64,000 bases of DNA, from positions 124,001 through 188,000 of the forward strand of contig JADJYH010000004.1 in assembly GCA_016719855.1 (NCBI GenBank), read 5' to 3'. This document shows positions 50,875 to 59,186 of the stretch, in pieces. This DNA is from Saprospiraceae bacterium (GTDB lineage Bacteria; Bacteroidota; Bacteroidia; Chitinophagales; Saprospiraceae). The notes under the pieces were generated by a model. It was not told where the DNA came from. It was given only the letters and a program-made list of their open reading frames with translations, and searched no databases. The translations under genes and the position numbers were made by a program. Position 1 is the stretch's first letter, and every line of letters starts with the position of its first letter.

Positions 50875-52679
50875 ATGCGGTTTCTTCTGCTCTTCGCAAC
50901 ATTTGCCCTTTTGCCACTGCTCGCTCCTGCTCAGGACTCCAAGCTTGCGCAGCAATACTACCAAGACGGCGAGTTTGAAAAAGCCGCCGTGCTTTACGAG
51001 AAACTTTACGTCCAAAACAACAAGAACGACTTCTACTTCGACCGCTATATCGAGTGCATGTTGGCTTCCAAAAAGTTCGGCGAAGTGGAAAATGCCCTGA
51101 AAAAGGAACTGAAAGAGACCCCGACAACATCCGGCTATACGTCACCTACGGCAACCTCTACGAGCGGCAGTTTCAGGAAGAAAAGGCAAAGGAACAGTAC
51201 GAGAAAGCCATCAAGAAAATGCCTGCCGACCAGTACCAAATCACCCGACTTGCAGGCGCTTTTTCCAACCTGGCCAAGTACGACGAGGCCATCCAGACCT
51301 ACGAAACCGGTGGCCAACTGCTCAAGGACAAAGAGGTTTTTTCGTTTAACCTGGCGGAACTTTACAGGCGCAAAGGCGATGTGCCGAAGATGCTGGAGAA
51401 CTACCTCAACAGCATCACCTCCTACCCCGAACGGCTCAACACCGTGAAAAGCCAGTTGCAACGCTACGTGGTGACCCCCGAAGACTACGCCGAGCTGCAA
51501 GCACAGCTCTACGACCGCATCCAAAAAGACCCCAACGCCTTCCACTTCACGGAGTTGCTGCAGTGGGTCTTCATCCAAACCAAAGACTATAAAAACGCCC
51601 TGCGCCAAGCCAAGGCCCTCGACCGCAGGCTCAATGAAAACGGCGCTCGGATTTACCAACTGGCCGTCACCGCCTTCAACGACCGTGACTATGACGCTGC
51701 CATTGCTTCCTACGACTTCATCGTGACGGAACTTGGATACGCCTCGCCGTTTTTCCTCGATTCCAAGCGGGAGTCGCTGCGCTCACGCCGCCTAAAACTG
51801 GTGGAGGGCTACAGCTACACCGTGCCCGAACTCCGGGAAGTGGAAAAAGCCTACGAAGATTTTTTGAACGAATCGGGACGGAGCAAGGTCACTGCCTCCA
51901 TCATCGCAGAGCTGGCCGACCTCGAAGCGTTTTACCTCAATGACCTCGACAAAGCCATCGCACTGTTGGGCGAGATGATTGCCTACCCTGGCATTGACGC
52001 TAGGATTCAGGCAACAGGCAAGTTGAGCCTTGGCGATTTTTACCTGATGAAAGATGAAATCTGGGAATCCACGCTGCTGTACTCGCAGGTGGACAAAGAC
52101 TTTTCGGAAGACCAACTCGGCCACGAGGCCCGCTTTCGCAACGCCAAGCTTTCATACTACAACGGCGACTTCCAGTGGGCGCAAGCGCAGTTCGACGTGC
52201 TGAAGTCGTCCACCTCCAAGCTCATCGCCAACGACGCCCTCGACCTCTCGGTATTTATCATGGACAACCTCGGCCTCGACACCACGGACACCGCGCTCAG
52301 GCTATACGCAGCGGCGGATCTGCTCACTTTCCAGAACCGTTTTGGGGCGGCATTCGCCAAATTGGACTCACTGCTGATGGCCTTTCCCAAGCATTCATTG
52401 GAAGACGATGTGCTGTACGCCAGGGCCAAAGTCTATTCCAAGCAGCGGAAATACGACCAGGCCATCGCGCTGTACCAGCAAATTGTAGAAAAATACCCAG
52501 AGGAAATCAGGGCGGACAATGCCCTTTTTGAAATGGCCGAATTGTACGAGCTGCAACTGAACGACACGGAAAAGGCCATGCAGTTTTACGAAAAAATATT
52601 TCTTGACTACTCCGGCAGCACCTTCTCCATTGAGGCCCGCAAGCGGTTCAGGCGGCTTCGGGGGGATAACTTGAATTAG
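50875..52679 (+). CDS. Secreted TPR-repeat protein (one frame shift)
   Basis: Repaired, a 601-residue protein: signal peptide MRFLLLFATFALLPLLAPAQ, then TPR repeats over most of its length (KLAQQYYQDGEFEKAAVLYE, EQYEKAIKKMPADQYQ, LAELYRRKGDVPKMLENYLN, DDVLYARAKVYSKQRKYDQA, ALYQQIVEKYPEEIRADNAL). The frame fails after ALKKELKE near 51116. As read, one piece runs on to 51447 as nonsense, while one extra G gives KEDPDNIRLYVTYGNLYERQ and continues to 52679. It is probably a periplasmic or outer-membrane-associated scaffold; partners unknown. The last helices (YEKIFLDYSGSTFSIEARKR) match the ends of many Bacteroidota TPR proteins. Confidence 0.75.
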
Positions 52680-52682
52680 GCG

Positions 52683-53546
52683 CTAAACGGACATCTTTCC
52701 CGGCTCCGGCAAGTTCACATCTTTCATAATACTGGCAAAAATAGCTGCCGTGCTCATGTCGACCTCTTCTTCCATATTGTCGTCCTTGACCCTCAGCTTT
52801 GGATTGGTCATCTCAAACTCTACCTCGTCGTATTCGAACAGGCTCCATCGGCCATGAGCGTACTCCAAGGAGGTGAGGTTTTCCACCCAGTCGCCTGAGT
52901 TCATGTAGCATACGCTCCCAACCTTTCGCACCTGTGGCTGGTGGATATGGCCGCAGATGACGAAGTCGTAGCCCTGCTCCCCAGCCAGCCGGATGGCGGT
53001 TTCTTCGAAATCGCCAACAAATTTCACTGCTTCTTTCACCTGCTTTTTCACCCTTCCAGCAAACGACATCCTCGGTTTGCCGAGACTTGCCCGCAAATTA
53101 TTTATCAATCGGTTGATGCGGATGAGCCAGTCGTAGCCCTTTCCACCCAACCTTGCGATGAACGGGGAGTATTGAATGAAAAGGTCGAAAACATCGCCGT
53201 GAAAGATCCAGTGCTTTTGGCCGTTGAGCTGCAGCACGAGCTTGTCCCGCAGGTGGATGTTGCCCATCGAAAAATCGGAGTAGTGGCGGAGGGCGTCATC
53301 GTGGTTCCCGGTGATGTAGTAAACTTTGGTGCCGTTGCTCGCCATTTTCATCACGCGTTGAATGACCTGGGCATGCTCCTTCGGGAAGTAGCTCTTTTTG
53401 AACTGCCAGATGTCAATGAAATCCCCGTTCAGCACCAGCACCTTGGGCTTGATGCTCTTCAGGTAGTTCAGCAGTTCTTTGGCGTGGCAGCCGTAGGTGC
53501 CGAGGTGTACATCGGATATGATGGAAATGTCCAACTCTCTTTTCAT
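52683..53546 (-). CDS. LpxH-like metallophosphoesterase
   Basis: A 287-residue calcineurin-like phosphoesterase of the UDP-2,3-diacylglucosamine diphosphatase (LpxH) type found in Bacteroidota. Metal ligands appear in order: ISDVHLGTYG, NGDFIDIW, TGNHDDALRHY, FHGDVFDL and ICGHIHQPQV. LpxH cleaves UDP-2,3-diacyl-GlcN to lipid X in lipid A synthesis; this is inferred, as paralogues with other substrates exist. The C-terminal ~45 residues are acidic and outside the enzyme domain. It is convergent with the TPR gene, 3 bases apart. Confidence 0.85.
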   Translation of the reverse strand: MKRELDISIISDVHLGTYGCHAKELLNYLKSIKPKVLVLNGDFIDIWQFKKSYFPKEHAQVIQRVMKMASNGTKVYYITGNHDDALRHYSDFSMGNIHLRDKLVLQLNGQKHWIFHGDVFDLFIQYSPFIARLGGKGYDWLIRINRLINNLRASLGKPRMSFAGRVKKQVKEAVKFVGDFEETAIRLAGEQGYDFVICGHIHQPQVRKVGSVCYMNSGDWVENLTSLEYAHGRWSLFEYDEVEFEMTNPKLRVKDDNMEEEVDMSTAAIFASIMKDVNLPEPGKMSV

Positions 53547-53669
53547 CTGTTTACTATTTGTCCGGGCGGGTTTCGGAAAATTGAAAACAAAGTTGGAGTT
53601 GGTGTGTAAACTACCTGTGAACGAGCGATTATTAAATAATTAAAAAACTAAAATGAACCCAATCACGGG

Positions 53670-55271
53670 CTATTTCTTGATGAAACTACTGGACACCTCG
53701 AACCTGTTGTTGCGAACCTCCAGGAAGTAAACCCCGACTGGCCACTGGGCTATCTCGTAGGTCAGCTCATAATCGCCCGGCGATACCTTTCTTTTTTCTT
53801 GTAAAAGCGCTTTGCCTGTTGAGTCCTTAAAAATCAACTGGACCTCATCGTCAACAGGCACCGAAAAATTGACTGTCAGCTTGTCGGCTGCTGGGTTCGG
53901 AAACACCTTCAAGCCAAAATACTGTTGGCCTTTTATCTCCACCACATTGGTCGCTTGTTTTGTCAAAAACACCTTGAACACCCTGCCGGAGGCATCGCTG
54001 AGCGTACCGTCGTCAATGAACAGGATATTGGGCAACGTACTCTCAATACCCCCGACAACGTAGCCAATAAACGCATCTTGGTCTGGGGCAGCATCAAGGT
54101 CAAGGATGCCGTTGGAAAGGGTGGCAAGGCCATCGGCAGGCAGGAAGCTGGCCGAAGCGCCAAGCAGCGCTGGCATTTCGCCCAGCTTCGACTCCAGCAT
54201 GGATCCATCGGCCTTGCGGGTCACGAGGCTGATTGTGTTTACAAATGGAACTTCTGGGTCTTCCTTGAGCACCCCGTTTGCGTCAAGGTAGTAGCGGCTG
54301 ATGCCCCCGAAAAACAGCGTGTGCATCTCGTTTTGCGAAGCAGAAAACAGCCCGGCGTGAGCCGTGTGGTACTGATTGAGGTACTGGTTGAAATCGTTGT
54401 TGACCTGATAGCTGTTCGGGAAAACGTCAACGGTGTTGAGCCAAGGCAGGTCTTGGTCGTACTGGAAAACGCCGCTAAAAACCGTGAACCCTTGGCTGCC
54501 ATTGGGAAAAATCTGTGGGGCCATGTTGTAGTCCCGCCGGTGCAGGTTGAGGCTGTCAATGGTTTCGATGTAGTTGCCAATAGCCAGCGTCGTACCATCA
54601 TCTTCGATGGTAAATTGCTTGATGGCGTTGGTGTATTTTTGGTAAAAACCGGGGCCGTGGTCTGGGCCGTGCGGGTTGTAGCGTCCCTGAAAAACTTGGC
54701 CCCCCACGAGGTAAAACTCATCATTCTGCAAGCCGAGGTAGCCGCCCGTCACCCGCATCCGCTCGTCGGTGAGTTGCCGAAAATATGGACCGACCGGCTG
54801 GCCGCCCACCACCGCCGAAACCAATCCCGGCAGGTCAACCGCCGTTAGGTAGGGGTAGGTGACCCACTCGCCAACCGCAAGGCTGTAGCCATAGCCACCA
54901 GTGATGTAGAGCACATCTCCCCGCTGCACGAACTCCATGTTCGAGGACTGAAGCTGCTCGAGGAGGTCGGTGGGCAAATCGTTCAGCGGTTTGGACCAGA
55001 CCTGGTGCGTGGCAAAATCTGCGACGTAGATGCTGAGGTTGTTGAAGTCGGGGTCGAAGGCAGCGAATGGCTGCCGCTGGTGTAAGCCATCGGTGCGCCC
55101 CCCGATGAACACCCATTTGCCCGCATGATGCCCCTCCACGAAGGAGTGCATTGCCGGAAATTCGGGGAAAGGCTCTTCTTGCAAATAGATAGAGAAAGCA
55201 TTTTCCTGCTGCGCAAAGGCGCTTGAAGTAAGCATTGCCAGTGCCGCTATAAACCATAAGTTCTTCATCAT
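53670..55271 (-). CDS. Secreted propeller-like protein with T9SS sorting domain
   Basis: A 533-residue exported protein. Signal peptide MMKNLWFIAALAMLTSSAFA; residues about 40-430 contain Kelch-like GG pairs (WVFIGGRTDGLHQRQPF, VLYITGGYGYSLAVGEW, EFYLVGGQVFQGRYN, TLFFGGISRYYLD, FIGYVVGGIEST), suggesting a beta-propeller; residues about 450-533 are a T9SS type A domain (LKVFPNPAADKLTVNF...LIFKDSTGKALL...WPVGVYFLEV...SSFIKK). Function unknown; similar to proteins with no assigned activity. ATG 55271 and 55268 are both possible. Confidence 0.75.
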   Translation of the reverse strand: MMKNLWFIAALAMLTSSAFAQQENAFSIYLQEEPFPEFPAMHSFVEGHHAGKWVFIGGRTDGLHQRQPFAAFDPDFNNLSIYVADFATHQVWSKPLNDLPTDLLEQLQSSNMEFVQRGDVLYITGGYGYSLAVGEWVTYPYLTAVDLPGLVSAVVGGQPVGPYFRQLTDERMRVTGGYLGLQNDEFYLVGGQVFQGRYNPHGPDHGPGFYQKYTNAIKQFTIEDDGTTLAIGNYIETIDSLNLHRRDYNMAPQIFPNGSQGFTVFSGVFQYDQDLPWLNTVDVFPNSYQVNNDFNQYLNQYHTAHAGLFSASQNEMHTLFFGGISRYYLDANGVLKEDPEVPFVNTISLVTRKADGSMLESKLGEMPALLGASASFLPADGLATLSNGILDLDAAPDQDAFIGYVVGGIESTLPNILFIDDGTLSDASGRVFKVFLTKQATNVVEIKGQQYFGLKVFPNPAADKLTVNFSVPVDDEVQLIFKDSTGKALLQEKRKVSPGDYELTYEIAQWPVGVYFLEVRNNRFEVSSSFIKK

Positions 55272-55323
55272 TTCTAATCAATTTTGGTTTTGAAAAACAT
55301 TTCCCGAAGGGAAAGCCCCAAAA

Positions 55324-55373
55324 TAAAAACACTGTGCGCTTGCTACGGGAGCAAAAGTCACACAGTGTTTTTA
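55324..55373 (-). terminator. Terminator after the fatty acid desaturase gene
   Basis: TAAAAACACTGTG (55324-55336) pairs perfectly with CACAGTGTTTTTA (55361-55373); the 24-base loop contains a second small stem (TTGCT / AGCAA). It lies 21 bases past the desaturase stop. Confidence 0.75.
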
Positions 55374-55394
55374 TACTATGAAAAATGATAAAAA

Positions 55395-56498
55395 TCAGGC
55401 AGCGATAGCGGCGGGCCTCCTGCCCAGTTCCCGCAGCGCCCGAAAGTGGGAAACGATGGCTTGGCGGGTAGTGGGGTACTCGTTGTACGGCAAGCCAAAC
55501 TCCAGCGCTGTTTCCTTCACGATTTTTGAAATCTTCGGGTAGTGCACGTGACTGATGTTCGGGAAGATATGATGTTCAATCTGGAAGTTGAGCCCACCGA
55601 CGAAGAACGATACCAACCAGTTTCTGCGGGCGAAGTTGGCAGTGGTAGCCAACTGGTGGATGGCCCATGTGTTCTCCATATTGCCCGATTCGTCCGGCAT
55701 GGGGTTTTCCGTGCTTTCGACCACGTGCGCCAACTGGAACACGACGCTCAAAATCAAGCCCGCTGTGTAGTGCATCACGAAGAAGCCAATCAACACTTTC
55801 CACCATGCAACATCCAGCACGATAATCGGCAGCACAATCCAAATTGCCACGTACAGGATTTTTGTGCCAATGAGAATGCTCCACTCTTTGGTCGGGTTCA
55901 CTTTTTTCTCAAAAGAAAGTCCCCTGCTGATGTAGCCTTTCATTTGGGCGTAGTCCTTACTGATGGCCCAACTGATGGTCATCAATCCGTAAAGTAGCAC
56001 GCTGTAGTACTGCTGGAACCTATGGAAACGCTTCCAAGGCTGGTGGCTATGCAGGCGTAGGAGGCCCTTGGCCTCAATGTCCTCGTCCATCCCCATTATA
56101 TTGGTGTAGGTGTGGTGAAGCACGTTGTGCTGCACCTTCCAGTTATAGACATTGCCCGCCAGAATGTAGATGGAGCTGCCCATCAGGTTGTTTATCCAAC
56201 GGTTGCGGGAGTAGGTGCCGTGGTTGCCGTCGTGCATCACACACATGCCTACGAAGGCCATGCCCATGCCCAGCACGATGGTGAAAAGCAGCATCGCCCA
56301 CTGGTTGAAATTGTTGGAGATGATGAGGAAATACGGCGTCAGGAAGATGCTGAACACCACCAATGATTTGACGTACAGTTTCCAGTTGCCAAACTTGCTG
56401 ATGTCGTTTTGTTGGAAATAGGCGTTCACACGGCTATTAAGCGTTTTGAAAAAATCCGTGTTGTCCGCCTTGGGAAATCGAATTGCTGAATAATCCAT
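55395..56498 (-). CDS. Membrane fatty acid desaturase (acyl-CoA/lipid type)
   Basis: A 367-residue di-iron desaturase that introduces a double bond into acyl chains at the membrane. The three histidine boxes are present: MHDGNHGTYS, HNVLHHTYTN and NFQIEHHIFPNISH. Four membrane spans are visible (LVVFSIFLTPYFLIISN, AMLLFTIVLGMGMAFVGMCV, ILYVAIWIVLPIIVLDVAWW, FFVMHYTAGLILSVVFQLAH). The Q-x-x-H-H third box resembles front-end (linoleoyl-CoA-like) desaturases, but no cytochrome b5 domain is fused. Start ATG 56498. A single-gene unit with its own terminator. Confidence 0.9.
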   Translation of the reverse strand: MDYSAIRFPKADNTDFFKTLNSRVNAYFQQNDISKFGNWKLYVKSLVVFSIFLTPYFLIISNNFNQWAMLLFTIVLGMGMAFVGMCVMHDGNHGTYSRNRWINNLMGSSIYILAGNVYNWKVQHNVLHHTYTNIMGMDEDIEAKGLLRLHSHQPWKRFHRFQQYYSVLLYGLMTISWAISKDYAQMKGYISRGLSFEKKVNPTKEWSILIGTKILYVAIWIVLPIIVLDVAWWKVLIGFFVMHYTAGLILSVVFQLAHVVESTENPMPDESGNMENTWAIHQLATTANFARRNWLVSFFVGGLNFQIEHHIFPNISHVHYPKISKIVKETALEFGLPYNEYPTTRQAIVSHFRALRELGRRPAAIAA

Positions 56499-56777
56499 TG
56501 AATTGATTTGAAAATAATTTACTTGGAACCTGAAATTGTTTTTGTTTTGGGTTCACAGCGCATTAGAACAAAAGCATAGGGTTTTAGGTTTTCAGCTCCT
56601 GCTCTCACCGCCAAGGGGAGGGTCTAAACGGGGGTGTCCAAAAATGGAGCCTGCAAAATTAGAAAAAGAATCAAACTGCCAAGCCCCTTTGACAAATATC
56701 AGTCCTGTTAATCGGCGAAACTGTCCGCTGCGTATGCCGTCATTGTCAAAACATCTACCAACTTTTACGACAATTTT

Positions 56778-57704
56778 ATGAATAAACATTTCAAAATTAA
56801 CATACAGGGTAAGGTGCAGGGCGTTTGGTACCGTGCCGCTGCGCAGCAGCAGGCTCGGCTGCTCGGCCTCACTGGTTTCTCGCAAAACCTCCCCGACGGT
56901 AGCGTTTATTGCGAAGCAGAAGGCCCCGAACACCTACTGCTCGATTTTGTGAAATGGTGCCGCCGTGGCCCGGAACTGGCACGGGTAGACGAGGTGCAGG
57001 TGACAGAAGGCCCTATGCAGGGATTTACAGAGTTCAGAATTCGGGTTCCTCCTGCGGTGAGCGCGGACGAACATTTTTACCGACTTTTGACTTCTGTAAA
57101 AAAAACAACGATTGAGAAAATGAAGTACCTCTTGCCTTTTTTCCTACTGCTGGCTTGCAGCTTATCAGCCACCGCCCAGTGCAAGCTTATTGCCTTGGAC
57201 ACCATTGACGAGTTCGACACAACTCGCCTCATCGCCACCAAGCCCTTCAACCTTGGGGTGTTGACGCCCTCCGGCAACCTGGCGGAAAACCTCGATGGCC
57301 AGCAGCTCGTGGAGGAGGCGAAGGCCATTTTCAGCTTCGGCAACGAAAACAACATCCGCTCGTTCTTCCTCACGCTGGCCGTAGTGGAGCGCAAGTTTTA
57401 CTTGATTGATGCCGACTACAATGTTTACCTAAAATTCGTGGATGGCCAAATCATTAAACTGCTAAATGTGCCCGCCGACGGCGAGTTTGACCGAAAAATA
57501 CTGATGTGGAAGTACGTGCATACCTGCGTAGTGCCGCTGGAGTATTTTCATATGCTACGCAATGGGCTGGTGGAGAAAATCCGCATCGAGTACAATGGTT
57601 TCAAGGAGACCCTCGTGCTGGACGACAAGCAGGCCAAGGCGCTACAGGATGCGGTGAAATGTGTGGAGGAACGGCTGAACAGCACACCTTCGGTGAAGCC
57701 TTGA
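56778..57704 (+). CDS. Acylphosphatase read in frame into a secreted protein
   Basis: A 308-residue open frame made of two unlike parts. Residues 1-89 are a complete acylphosphatase (KINIQGKVQGVWYRAAAQQQ with the catalytic Arg, GFSQNLPDGSVYCEAEGP with the catalytic Asn), which hydrolyses acyl phosphates; it ends FTEFRIR exactly where the family ends. About 25 residues of non-conserved sequence follow, then Met115 opens a new signal peptide. A real fusion with an internal signal peptide is unlikely. More probably the acylphosphatase stop was lost by a base error: in a neighbouring frame the sequence reads FLLR then stop at 57058-57060. The second gene then starts at 57121. Confidence 0.75.
   Translation: MNKHFKINIQGKVQGVWYRAAAQQQARLLGLTGFSQNLPDGSVYCEAEGPEHLLLDFVKWCRRGPELARVDEVQVTEGPMQGFTEFRIRVPPAVSADEHFYRLLTSVKKTTIEKMKYLLPFFLLLACSLSATAQCKLIALDTIDEFDTTRLIATKPFNLGVLTPSGNLAENLDGQQLVEEAKAIFSFGNENNIRSFFLTLAVVERKFYLIDADYNVYLKFVDGQIIKLLNVPADGEFDRKILMWKYVHTCVVPLEYFHMLRNGLVEKIRIEYNGFKETLVLDDKQAKALQDAVKCVEERLNSTPSVKP
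57121..57704 (+). CDS. Secreted hypothetical protein (downstream part of the open frame)
   Basis: Probable separate gene of 194 residues starting at ATG 57121 (MKYLLPFFLLLACSLSATAQ), a clear signal peptide preceded by the ribosome-site-like ATTGAGAAA. Mature part is a small alpha+beta protein (AKPFNLGVLTPSGNLAENLD is not exact family wording; recognisable segments are LIDADYNVYLKFVDGQIIKL and KIRIEYNGFKETLVLDDKQA). I do not recognise a family. Its stop is 9 bases from the stop of convergent crtZ. Confidence 0.5.
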
Positions 57705-57713
57705 AGCAATAAA

Positions 57714-58217
57714 TTAGTTCTTTTTCATTACGACTTGCTTGCCCTTCTTCTTTCCCCACTCACTCCTCCTTTTAAAAAACTTTGGGTTCACCACCAGCAG
57801 CCCAAAGGACTCGCACTCCTCCTTTGTCTGGACGGCATGGTGCACCCCGTGCGCCCGCAGGATGGCTCGGCTGTACTTCGAGTCCAGTTGCCTAAACCAC
57901 TCAAAACGTTGGTGGATGTATACATCGTGGATTAGGAAGTAAATGGCTCCGTAAATGGTGATGCCCAACCCTACGTAAAATAGCCAGCTGTGCGTCGTGA
58001 AAGTGCCCAGCGTGATGCAGGTAATGCCCGGCGTGGCAAAGACGAGGAAGAACAGGTCGTTTTTTTCAAACCAGCGTCCTTCCTTGAAATCAGGGCGGTG
58101 GTGGTCTTCGTGCCATTTCCAGCCAAAGCCGTGCATGATGTACTTGTGGGCAAACCACGCCACGAACTCCATGCAGCCCACCGTGGCGAGGGTGATGAGG
58201 ATATTTTGGATAACCAT
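57714..58217 (-). CDS. crtZ: Beta-carotene hydroxylase (CrtZ type)
   Basis: A 167-residue di-iron hydroxylase that adds 3-hydroxyl groups to beta-carotene to make zeaxanthin. The histidine clusters are complete: AHKYIMHGFGWKWHEDHH, HDVYIHQRFEWF and AHGVHHAVQT. Membrane spans are visible at LITLATVGCMEFVAWFA and LFYVGLGITIYGAIYFLIHD. ATG 58217 is chosen; 14 upstream in-frame residues come from the repeat element between crtB and crtZ. Last gene of the crtI-crtB-crtZ cluster. Confidence 0.9.
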   Translation of the reverse strand: MVIQNILITLATVGCMEFVAWFAHKYIMHGFGWKWHEDHHRPDFKEGRWFEKNDLFFLVFATPGITCITLGTFTTHSWLFYVGLGITIYGAIYFLIHDVYIHQRFEWFRQLDSKYSRAILRAHGVHHAVQTKEECESFGLLVVNPKFFKRRSEWGKKKGKQVVMKKN

Positions 58218-58222
58218 TTTTG

Positions 58223-58282
58223 TGAGGATTTGAGGATTTGAGGGTACGGCGGGTGTCAAATCCTCGCATCCTCAAATCCTCA
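58223..58282. repeat. Inverted repeat filling the crtB-crtZ gap
   Basis: TGAGGATTTGAGGAT (58223-58237) pairs perfectly with ATCCTCAAATCCTCA (58268-58282). Inside lie more copies of the word GAGGATTTGA in both directions. The element occupies almost the whole 66-base gap, ending one base before the crtB stop codon and 5 bases before the crtZ ATG. Confidence 0.8.
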
Positions 58283-58283
58283 G

Positions 58284-59120
58284 TTAAAGCATATTCAAAC
58301 TCATGCGCACCGCCGAACTGCACAGCAGGTAAATCTTCTTGCCGTCGTGTACCCGGATGCGTTGCTCTTTCACTTTGGCTGCCGCTGTTCGGCGTATTTT
58401 TTTGAACAAATTCAGGTAATAGGCATAAGCCAAATAAACGCCAAAACGGGCGCTTTTCGGCAATTGCACGATACCAAGGTAGGCATCATCGAAGTCTTTT
58501 TTTATCTCCACTTCGATTTTTCGCTTATCCTCTGTGGTAAAGTCGGAAAAGTCCACACCGGGGAAATAGACCCGCCCCCGGTCGTCAAAATCGCTCTTGA
58601 GGTCACGTAGGAAGTTGATTTTTTGGAACGCCGCCCCAAGGCTGCGGGCCGGTGATTTCAGTCTATCGTACAATTCACGGTCACCCTCACTGAATACCCG
58701 AAGGCACATCAGGCCCACTACTTCCGCCGAGCCGTAGATGTATTTTTCGTACAAATCACTACCGTAAAAACTATGGTGCAGGTCCATCTCCATGCTGTCG
58801 AGGAAGGCGTCAATCAGTTCCTGCTCGATGCCATAGCGGTGCACCACTTCCTGAAAAGAATGAAGCACGGGGTTCAAGCTTATGCCCTCCCGTATCGCCG
58901 TGTAGGTGTCCTCCCGGAAGCGCTCAAGCAGGTTGGCTTTCGAGAACCCGTGAAAAGTGTCCACGATTTCGTCGGCAAAGCGCACGAAGCCGTAGATGGC
59001 GTACACCGGCATCCTGATTTTTTCGTCAAAAGCCCGAATGCCCATCGAGAACGAAGTGCTGTACCGCTTCGTGATGAGTTGGCTGCACTCTTGGCAAGTG
59101 GTGTTGTAAAGGTCAAGCAT
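58284..59120 (-). CDS. crtB: Phytoene synthase
   Basis: A 278-residue trans-isoprenyl head-to-head synthase that joins two geranylgeranyl-PP to phytoene. The two Asp-rich motifs are FVRFADEIVDTFHG and NFLRDLKSDFDDRGRVYFP, and YIYGSAEVVGLMCLRVF is the typical segment between them. The length is normal. The product (phytoene rather than squalene) is inferred from the neighbouring crtI and crtZ. Start ATG 59120. Second gene of the carotenoid cluster. Confidence 0.92.
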   Translation of the reverse strand: MLDLYNTTCQECSQLITKRYSTSFSMGIRAFDEKIRMPVYAIYGFVRFADEIVDTFHGFSKANLLERFREDTYTAIREGISLNPVLHSFQEVVHRYGIEQELIDAFLDSMEMDLHHSFYGSDLYEKYIYGSAEVVGLMCLRVFSEGDRELYDRLKSPARSLGAAFQKINFLRDLKSDFDDRGRVYFPGVDFSDFTTEDKRKIEVEIKKDFDDAYLGIVQLPKSARFGVYLAYAYYLNLFKKIRRTAAAKVKEQRIRVHDGKKIYLLCSSAVRMSLNML

Positions 59121-59138
59121 AGGTAGTTAATGGTGAAC

Positions 59139-59186
59139 TGTGAATTGTGAACGATGAATCCAAGGGTTCACCGTTCACAATTCACA
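59139..59186. repeat. Inverted repeat overlapping the crtI stop codon
   Basis: TGTGAATTGTGAACG (59139-59153) pairs perfectly with CGTTCACAATTCACA (59172-59186). Both arms are made of near copies of GTGAACT/GTGAATT. The right arm encodes the last residues of CrtI (NCER) together with bases next to its stop, and the left arm ends 19 bases before the crtB start. Confidence 0.8.
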
